Of a stretch of 64,000 bases of DNA, positions 57,111-64,000 are shown piece after piece. The notes below the pieces were generated by a model. That model saw only the letters and a list, made by a program, of their open reading frames with translations, did no database searches and was not told where the DNA came from. Source of the stretch: Megalonaias nervosa (lineage: Eukaryota; Mollusca; Bivalvia; Unionida; Unionidae). The position numbers and the translations under genes are program-made. Every line of letters begins with the position of its first letter. Position 1 is the stretch's first letter. The DNA lies in contig JAECUM010001813.1 of assembly GCA_016617855.1 (NCBI GenBank), positions 1 through 64,000 on the forward strand. Direction: 5' to 3'.

Positions 57111-58485
57111 TCATTGATCACCATCATTCAACCACAACACCATCCAAAACAATGTCTTGTCGGAAAGTATCACAGCATAGCATCGATAGCCACCACCAGC
57201 ATTACTGACACATGCATGAAAATACATGTCAACAGCTATCTGCCTAATCAACTACAGTTGTTCCAGTGAAAAGTAATAAATCGGGTACAACATACGAAAG
57301 TCTTTTTGGGAAATCTGCTGACCTGTGTCAATGTTTTGATACCTCTCCATGTACGACCACAGATTGTGATATGCCCATGCAATATGAGGAGTGGCTTCTG
57401 CATAGTTAAGCTGAATTTCTTCCAAATGTTCCTGATGATGACCATTTAACTGCAAAGATACCTCAATCACTTCGAAGTTGTCAAATATCATTTTACTATG
57501 TGTCTGGTCATTATCTCACGCTTTAAGTTGAAATGCCTTAAACACATTTTGGTGCAATAGGGCCATGCTGAGTACTTATTTGCCAGGTACACTACCTTGT
57601 AGTAGCAGTGGGTGGGTGTGCATCTATGGTATGCTTGAGAAATGACAGTGTTGACTTGGTTCCTGACTGCATAAACATGATTCTGTGCTCAGTGAAGAGG
57701 ATATCACAGGCATCCACAGTGCTAATGTATCTAACACAGCCTTGCCAGCAGCGGCACCTGCATCATGCCATGGCATCATTGGAGTTGTTCTTACAAAACA
57801 AGTTGACCATGTTTTTAGTGCCAAATATCACCTTGCGAATATCTCTGCAAAACCCAAAGATGTGACTGAGAGAAATTGCACACAAAAATCTGAATGAAGA
57901 ACAAAAGAGTCATGATCGATGCTGTGCAAATCCAAGGATTAATTTGGGTTAGAACCACTCACCAAAGGGGCAGCGGCACAAGGTCTGGAATCCATACCAG
58001 CAGATTGTGGGTTTTTAAAAGAATCCCACATTTTGCTGAAATTTAAGCAGTTTATGATCTGTATAATCTGTTGCATCCTTGACAAACATCATGGTTGGGA
58101 CAGTGGTTCTTGTGTAATCATTGTTGTCTGGAGTGAGTTTGAGAATCATCATGGCCCTGTCAGTGTTGCCCAGAATGGATTCAATTTCCTTTCCTTCGAT
58201 GGAGCAATGTGCACTGTTGAACAGCGCCATAATGTCATTGTTAACAAATCCCACTGTATTATTGGCATTGTAACTAGCATTGTTCTCGCATATCAGTTTT
58301 TCCTTCACTTCCAAAAATGCCGCACATGGAAAGAAAAACCTAGAAATGTCTTGCACTTGCAATTTTATTTTTAATTCATTGAGATCCCTGGCTGGATGTG
58401 AGTAATACTGAAAATCTCTTGCTCCGATCCACTAAAATACTCTCAAGTCAAATTCTGGATCAAATACCTCTTTATACTGTGCCAT
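57111..58485 (-). pseudogene. Candidate major capsid protein of a second type, element C
   Basis: From ATG 58485 (MAQYKEVFDPEFDLRVF) the frame passes a TAG to a strand-rich segment EVKEKLICENNA, NNTVGFVNNDIMALFNSAHC and IEGKEIESI, then a broken middle. The C-terminal part is MIFDNFEVIEVSLQLNGHHQ, then DTGQQISQKDFRMLYPIYYF and a last strand AVDMYFHACVSNAGGGYRCY. The pattern (NNxxxxLFxxxxxxxxGxEI early, FDxxxVxxxxLxLNxxxxP, LYPIxxFDL late) matches an uncharacterised invertebrate protein family that I believe is a double jelly-roll capsid. It is unlike the MCP of element A. Structure prediction is needed. Confidence 0.45.
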
Positions 58486-58639
58486 TGCAGAATTATACAT
58501 GATTGATTTTCTTTAATACCATGTAAAATCCACTCCCCATGGCCAGATATTCAATCATTGAATCTGACAATCGCTTCTGAGTGGCCTCATTAATGATTTT
58601 ACTTGCTGCAGGTGGCGTTGATTCAGTCGATGGCAATGT

Positions 58640-59303
58640 AACTATGCAAGACAGATTCTGATTCTTTCATTTCACTCAGCAGCAACAAATCAATTTGGGC
58701 TCATCCATTCAGTCCATAGGGAGATAGTGCTAGCGGATAAAAAACTTTGTCATAAGCGAACACATTAATAGCGATACCTGGGTTTAGTGTTGCAAATTTC
58801 TTCAGTATGGCTTTGATCACTTGCATGGGAAACTCCATATCACCAAAGTTGAGTTTACCCAGGTGTTGCCGGTATTTTCGAGGCGTGTCATAATTGTCAT
58901 TGACCAGGTGTAGTGCTGATAAGACTACCCATTCAAAACATTTGTTTTCAAAATTCTTCATGTTGATCACTAACCTTGGCAGGATCCAGTTTGGTGTTGC
59001 TGTGTAACTGGATCCACGAAACGGGTAGTACAGCGAGAGATGGACCACGACTTGGTCACATTTGTCGAGTGTCCATCCCAATCCCGCATTGGCATATTTC
59101 TCCAGCGTTTTGACAAACTTTTTTAATGCCTCTGCCAATTTCATTGGTACAGTAATGGCACTGCTGCCTTTGCAGTTCAGGATTACGGGGGCACCATTGT
59201 GAATCCCCAGATTAGTAGTTTTAAAATTCATCCTTGTCATTATGAAGCGATATAACCAGATGAGTGCTGAGGACAATGTCTGCTGTGACCCCAGCATGTC
59301 CAA
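58640..59303 (-). pseudogene. N-terminal domain of pPolB, element C
   Basis: The 200-residue open frame contains ANAGLGWTLDKCDQVVVHLS, FRGSSYTATPNWILPR, NKCFEWVVLSALH, YRQHLGKLNFGDMEFPMQV and INVFAYDKVFYPLAL. These are the N-terminal blocks of Polinton and adintovirus pPolB proteins (GSGWVL..RGSSYIPLP..NKCFxWxxLAALH..Y). Just past a stop, QIDLLLLSE continues the family pattern. No exonuclease or polymerase motifs follow, because the capsid-like gene starts about 150 bases later. Either the rest was deleted, or the domain is encoded separately here. Confidence 0.75.
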
Positions 59304-59553
59304 ATTTTTGTAACACCATTACAATTCCTAGAAACATATTTGTCAGCAGTTGTTGAGTGCCTTTGCCTGGTGTACAGGTTGGTGGGATAATGGCCATGTG
59401 ATTTTCCAACTTGCCACTACGTTGCTGAAATTTGAATTTGAACATTTTGTGATTGTTGAGTTTTTGCATGAACATGTTCAGCTGCTTCAGTAGTGATAAC
59501 AGAGGCGAGATGACGTTTTTGTTCTTCTTAAGCATGAAGACCGTTTTGTTCAT
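59221..59553 (-). pseudogene. Linker ORF between SAP and pPolB N-domain, element C
   Basis: A 110-codon frame overlapping both neighbours in other frames, with NHKMFKFKFQQRSGKLENHM. Probably the same original gene as 58640-59303 and 59528-59818, shifted twice. No separate domain recognised. Confidence 0.4.
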
Positions 59554-59818
59554 ATGAGTCTACTATCACAAGGATATCAGCTCTTGTGCCTCTCGGTATT
59601 AGGATATGGTGCTTGCAGGCAAATTGTCTTAGTTTTTTTCCTGTTGATTTGTTGGTTGCTGCAACAGTGACAACTGATGGTGGCAGTGGTGGTAATAGTT
59701 GTGGATTCAGTGCAAAGATGGGTCTCAATAATTTAATTATATCTACTTTTCTCATACTATTTGGTATGTGTATACCATGCTGCCATGCAAGCAGTCTTAA
59801 CTGTGGTACTGTAGTCAT
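59528..59818 (-). pseudogene. Protein with two SAP-like motifs, element C
   Basis: A 96-residue intact frame. LRLLAWQHGIHIPNSMRKVD and LRQFACKHHILIPRGTRADI are two repeats of LRxxAxxHxIxIPxxxRxxDI, close to the SAP DNA-binding motif (LK..A...GL..SG.K.DLI). Both are separated by a Pro-rich linker. SAP-like motifs are often found at the start of the polymerase gene in adintovirus-like elements, which fits the following pPolB N-domain. Confidence 0.6.
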
Positions 59819-60126
59819 GCTTATACTAAGGGGAGGGTGAAACGTCTTTCTAATTGGTAAATTTTGTGAATAGTTTATTTTATTTTTGTTATTTTCTCAG
59901 GATCAGAAACTTTGATCGCTTCTATCCCGGTGATTATTTCATCTATTTCTTTTATTGTGGTATCTGTTTGTGTTTGGGCTTGGGCAACCACATGCATTTG
60001 TGGTTTTCATTTTTGTCTGTGCAATTTATAGTACTCACGAAAAGATCCACAAGTCTGGCAGAATTGGTTACGTAATTTGACTTAGATGCCACATTTCAGG
60101 CAAGGCCATGCCCCTAATCATTCACG

Positions 60127-60128
60127 TA

Positions 60129-60222
<94 letters not shown>
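60127..60222. repeat. (GT)n microsatellite
   Basis: About 95 bases of perfect GT, directly joined to a SINE body. Confidence 0.95.
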
Positions 60223-60225
<3 letters not shown>

Positions 60226-60462
60226 GACTTACAAAAATGGTACTAACAGCTGCCTTGCTTGATGCCCAGCATTAAGAAGTTAGTGTTAGGACTGGTCAGC
60301 CTGGTGTCAGGATAATGTGACTGGGTGGGACATCATGCTACACGTCTGCGGCATGATGCCCCAGTGCTAGACATCACTATAAACTGCCACACTGCAGACA
60401 TCATAGCGATATGACTGAAAAATTGTTAAAGCTACATTAAAAATCCAAATCACACACACACA
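60223..60462 (+). repeat. SINE family 1, headless copy
   Basis: Matches 20575-20816 (GGTACTAACAGCTGCCT, GGATAATGTGACTGGGTGGG) and ends in a (CA)n tail. The tRNA-like head is missing; the (GT)n tract occupies its place. Confidence 0.8.
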
Positions 60463-60829
60463 CTTTAATCATTATTTGAAGTTTCTGTTTCCAAGAATGT
60501 TATTTTTGAAGAGCACTTTGTATTTCCACTTGAATTAAATAATTTGAATACATGAAATTCCAGCCCAAATAAATTTCTGGACACAACAATAATACAGTTG
60601 TTTCTGCTAAGATTTTAAAGCATGAATGATTATTTTTCACGTAAGATTCTGTCACATGCCCACTATGGTATTATTGCTAACACCAGAGAAGGATGGACAA
60701 TTAAAAGATTAAATAGCTCCGAGCCCCCAGTCAGTAAGGCCGATGGTCTAGGTGTATAAAATATAAAAATAATAAGGTTGAAAGGTATAACAATTTAATA
60801 AACTATATCATGGTATTCAACAATTACAG

Positions 60830-60910
60830 GACAATTTTTCAACAGAATTTCTTTCAATCAGTACAAAGACCTGTTCAAATTACCAGTTATTTCATCATGC
60901 GAAATTAAAG
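60830..60910 (+). CDS. MCMDC2: MCMDC2-like host gene, exon
   Basis: Eighty-one bases between acceptor CAACAATTACAG and donor GTGAGA, phase 0 in and out. It encodes DNFSTEFLSISTKTCSNYQL and then FHHAKLK. A second frame is also open, but only this one agrees with the phases of the microexon before and the exon after. It follows the intron that holds element C. Confidence 0.5.
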
Positions 60911-62898
60911 GTGAGAGTGTTTCCTTCCCATGTTCCTTCTATGTTACACATCTGTAACTTCTGCCTTGTCTGTTCTTCCATTAGCCTTGTTTCCATTCTC
61001 CAGCCCTGTGCCTTCGCATAACTGTCTATTCTCCTGGCCCTGCATCTTCGCACAACTGCCTATTCTCCTGACCCTGCACCTTCACACAACTGCCTATTCT
61101 CCCCGCCCTGTGCCTTTGCACAACTATCTATTCTCCCGTGCTCTCCATGTCTTCTCCTCTCTCTAATCTTCAGATGGCGCCCTATCCCACCCGGAAAGCT
61201 TTATGTAGATTACAAGGGACATATAGTTTTATCTCCTTGCTCAATCACATGAGAATTAAAACTCTCACAAACCTTTCCATAATGGCAGTTAAATCATTAG
61301 GTCAAGCCACACACTCACATCTAAATATTCCATACACGCTTGTTCTATAATAAAGACGAGAACAACAACAATAATATCATGACTTATGATACATACACAC
61401 GTATCCCTAATTCTCGATATAGTAAACTATCAACATCAACAATATTCCTATGCATTTCCTACCTTACAAATTATAAAGACACATACAAATATAAAAATGC
61501 CTAATTACATGTGCACAAGGCCAACAATGCCTAACTCTGCGTAATCCACAACTATATATTCAACTACAACCAAGTACAAGTTCTAACACAACTCACTATT
61601 AAATTCAGTTATGCACCACGATGCAACATCATAGCAGATTACACCATCCACTTTGATCCTATCCTAACAATCTACATACATTAATCTTGGATATTAATAA
61701 TTCACTTTACGCTACATTATGACATGTTGGTAATTCAGCTATACATAGAAGATTAAATTTCTACTAAATTAAATGCACATAATAACATATAAATCTTATG
61801 ACACCTAGTTAGGAAAGTGAGACAGATTCGGGCAAAGGTATCTTACCTCAGAAGCTTTTGTTCCAAATTGTCCGAATTTCCTAGAACTCCTTTCCCACTC
61901 TTTTTTATGAGTGCACAACTTGCTTTCAGAGTACCATGATGTTTCTTTTGTCACTCAAAACCTGTACTGATTCTTCCAAAATCAAGGTAACAGGATAATG
62001 TCTGGCTGCATGAGAAACCCGCCCAAAATTTGACTATGTTAGTACTGATTGGATACTGGTGGTCTCTTTGAAAACTGCCTAGGGTAGGCAGAGTTTTATA
62101 AACTGGGTTTTGCTCTTCTCTGGAGCCAAACTATGGCATTCCATACCACCTTATATAAAGTCAGCTGACACATGCCAAGCTTTTAAAACTCTTCTTAGTC
62201 AACATCTGCAGAAACAATCATTTCTATGATTTTTTTAAAATTTAGTACTACTACTTTTTACAGCATTGTTACCATGTACTCACCTATAATGTTGCACATG
62301 TTTGCCACTACTATTTGTATGAATCCTGTATGTACTCATCCTTGATGCCATGTACATATTTTATTGTAACGGTAGATCAGTTGTTGAGTTCTTAACAGCA
62401 TTTGTTGCCTAAAGAAACCTCATCTTGTAAAAAATTTTGCATTATATATACATACACCTCTTGACAATTAAAAGCCTTTGAGGTTAGGGCAATTGCTGCA
62501 TTATGGGCCTACTTGCAAGGCATTTGTTGGATCCAGTTATAACAGTACAACATGTGGCCATGCTATTTACCAGGTTGCAGTAGTGAACACTACTGTCATA
62601 AGGGTAAGTGCATTACTTTTCTCATTAGTTTTCTCTTTTTTAGGGTCATCAGCCTCTCTGCTAACTAGTAGATTTAACAATACAGTAGTAGCAGGCAATG
62701 TGCTACTGATATTAAAGTGTGGTGGGGTGGGTGGGTAAAACAATTCTTTTAATTTATATTTATTACTTACCTGCTACTATTGCAAGTAGTAAGCTATAAT
62801 AAGACAGTAGAACAATACCTGGCCAACTTGGGCCTCTTGTTGACTTTGTGTACTGCACACTTAATCCCATTCAGCTCATAATCTGTGTTTGTTTTCAG
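60911..62898. other. Intron with a minisatellite, no further gene recognised
   Basis: The open frame at 60930-61166 is produced by the minisatellite at 61002-61137. The 62478-62738 frame ends at an AG/GT-like site but is not needed by exon phases and shows no MCM similarity. Confidence 0.45.
61002..61137. repeat. Minisatellite, unit about 36 bases, nearly four copies
   Basis: The unit CCCTG(T/C)(G/A)CCTTCGCACAACT is followed by GTCTATTCTCCTG, repeated with a few differences. Confidence 0.8.
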
Positions 62899-63022
62899 GT
62901 GGAATGCACACTGCTATCAAAGGGTCTGAATGATTGCTTTTCAAAGAATCTTGTGAAGCTATATTCAAGCAGACGTGGCTCACCATGGAGTTTTGTTCTA
63001 GCCCTTGCTTACATCTTTGGAG
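62899..63022 (+). CDS. MCMDC2: MCMDC2-like host gene, exon (pre-AAA helical segment)
   Basis: Acceptor GTTTGTTTTCAG, donor GTTTGT; enters in phase 0 and leaves in phase 1. It encodes VECTLLSKGLNDCFSKNLV and KLYSSRRGSPWSFVLALAYI. The segment YSS...PWSFVLALAYIFG strongly resembles the region just before the ATPase-like domain of vertebrate MCMDC2 (as I remember it), a meiotic MCM-like protein. The AAA-like part would lie beyond the window. This is the best single support for the gene name. Confidence 0.6.
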
Positions 63023-64000
63023 GTTTGTTTCTGTAAACATAAGAGCACTGAGTTACAAACCAGAACACAGTATGGTATTTTGGAAAGTTTCATCTCATGT
63101 TGTAATAGCCTCTTCTTTTTCAATCATCAGATTAGCAAGTCACTTTATTACTCTAAATCTCACTAATAAATCTTCAACCATTCCCATCAGATTAACTAGT
63201 ATCTTTTTGAAGGAGCAGCATCTTCTGATTTGAATGAAAACAGAAATCGTCATCACTTATGGTATTGTATTATAGTCATAGTTGGTCTGCTTTTGTTCCT
63301 CTCATGTAGTTACTTGAGAGTTCCACTGTATGAGTCATTAATTGATCCTTATCACTTATGGAAGGTGCTTAATTCACCAAAACTTCGAAACGAAGTTGCA
63401 GAAACATTTCATTTTAGTTCAGATTTCTTCTAGATGTACTTTCAGCAATCATTTTAAACCAAAGTAAATTGAAAGCTTAAAATTATATCATTCAATATTA
63501 CTTTGTAAGCATAAGCTCAAATCAGGATACATGCATGCCATGCCTCAATCAACAATTGAAACTGTCTGCATAAACAAAATATGAGATCATCTCATATCTC
63601 ATTGATGCATTATGTGACCTCATTCCATCAGCCAATCAAATCACTTTTCAGAATTTTGGTACATTACAAACAATTTTAAGGTTTTTTATAACCAGATCTT
63701 GTTTGGTAGAGCCATGTGAGTCTTGTTGAATGAAACTAAAGCCAGTCAAACAGAATTAGAGTCAACTTATCTAGATGGTGTTGACCCAAAAACAGAGCAT
63801 AATTATCAGTCCTCGAAACAGTTTTATGCCATGATTTCTTTGTATATAGTATAATGTTTTTTTTGTACTCAACCTTTGTGTCTTTCTAATCTGTGTCATA
63901 ATTTTATCTGGGGCTTTTTCTTTATCTTTGACTTAACTGGCCTTACATGATGCAGAATAACAGAACAGTTATTTTATTACTTCAAACCAGATGTTTATCT
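63023..64000. other. Intron, nothing recognised
   Basis: No further exon seen before the window ends. The frames at 62934-63233 and 63230-63433 have no splice or family support. Confidence 0.45.

Larger units (their letters stand above)
53950..59840 (-). mobile_element. Divergent Polinton/adintovirus-like relic C
   Basis: A minus-strand cluster: SAP-like protein, pPolB N-terminal domain, candidate capsid protein, hydrophobic minor protein, protease, a long unknown protein and a glycine/alanine-rich protein. No integrase, packaging ATPase or polymerase catalytic domain was found, and I could not identify terminal repeats. It lies in the MCMDC2-like intron between 48579 and 60830. The genes are decayed to a similar degree as in A and B. 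Confidence 0.7.

Noticed and set aside
53900..59850. Similar GGGGTGGGG-like sequences near both ends of element C as termini
   Set aside because: TGCTTGTACGGAGGGG at about 53950 and TGCTTATACTAAGGGG at about 59819 are in the same orientation and short, so they are not inverted repeats.
60930..61166. Pro/Leu/His-rich open frame
   Set aside because: It is generated by the 36-base minisatellite.
62478..62738. Open frame as a further MCMDC2-like exon
   Set aside because: Exon phases on either side join without it, and the peptide shows no clear MCM similarity.

Overview
The window is eukaryotic. It is AT-rich, has no dense gene packing, and carries short exons with GT/AG boundaries, tRNA-derived SINEs with target-site duplications, non-LTR, DIRS-like and DNA transposon remnants, and many microsatellites. 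The repeat types and the large introns fit a marine invertebrate, probably a mollusc; that is inference, because no taxonomic marker gene is present.

The backbone is a plus-strand host gene. Six short exons (7304-7371, 8690-8785, 20902-20999, 48562-48579, 60830-60910, 62899-63022) join in compatible phases. They encode a CxxC stretch, an OB-fold-like stretch and a helical segment resembling the MCM-like protein MCMDC2. The gene continues past both window ends. Its introns hold everything else.

Three relics of Maverick/Polinton (adintovirus-like) virus-transposons sit in two of those introns. Element A (about 23.8-31.8 kb, minus strand) keeps a packaging ATPase, two small paralogous proteins, a coiled/disordered protein, an rve integrase, a minor capsid protein, a pVI-like basic protein and a double-jelly-roll major capsid protein; I found no polymerase or protease. 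Element B (37483-48249) is bounded by inverted repeats and a perfect 6-bp target duplication (GCTGTA). It carries a protein-primed family B DNA polymerase at the left, a fibre-like protein, a different GKT ATPase, an adenain-like protease, a CxxC protein, a phospholipase A2-like protein and an rve integrase at the right; I found no capsid genes. Element C (about 53.9-59.85 kb, minus strand) is a more divergent fragment with a SAP-like protein, the N-terminal part of a polymerase, a candidate capsid protein of another type, a hydrophobic alanine/glycine-rich protein and a protease remnant.

All three elements are decayed. Reading frames are broken by frameshifts and by stop codons that mostly sit where family members have Arg, Trp or Gln. 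This is what C-to-T and G-to-A transitions produce (CGA to TGA, TGG to TGA/TAG, CAA/CAG to TAA/TAG). Polymerase B has also lost catalytic Asp residues and protease B its catalytic His, so the elements are fossils.

Between A and B lies a candidate small spliced host gene (31.9-35.4 kb), followed by a palindromic repeat array. The rest of the window is introns with SINEs (two families), a 1.67-kb Tc1/mariner-type element, a pogo-like MITE, a degenerate tandem repeat containing AGGTCA-type half-sites, retrotransposon reverse transcriptase fragments and simple repeats.
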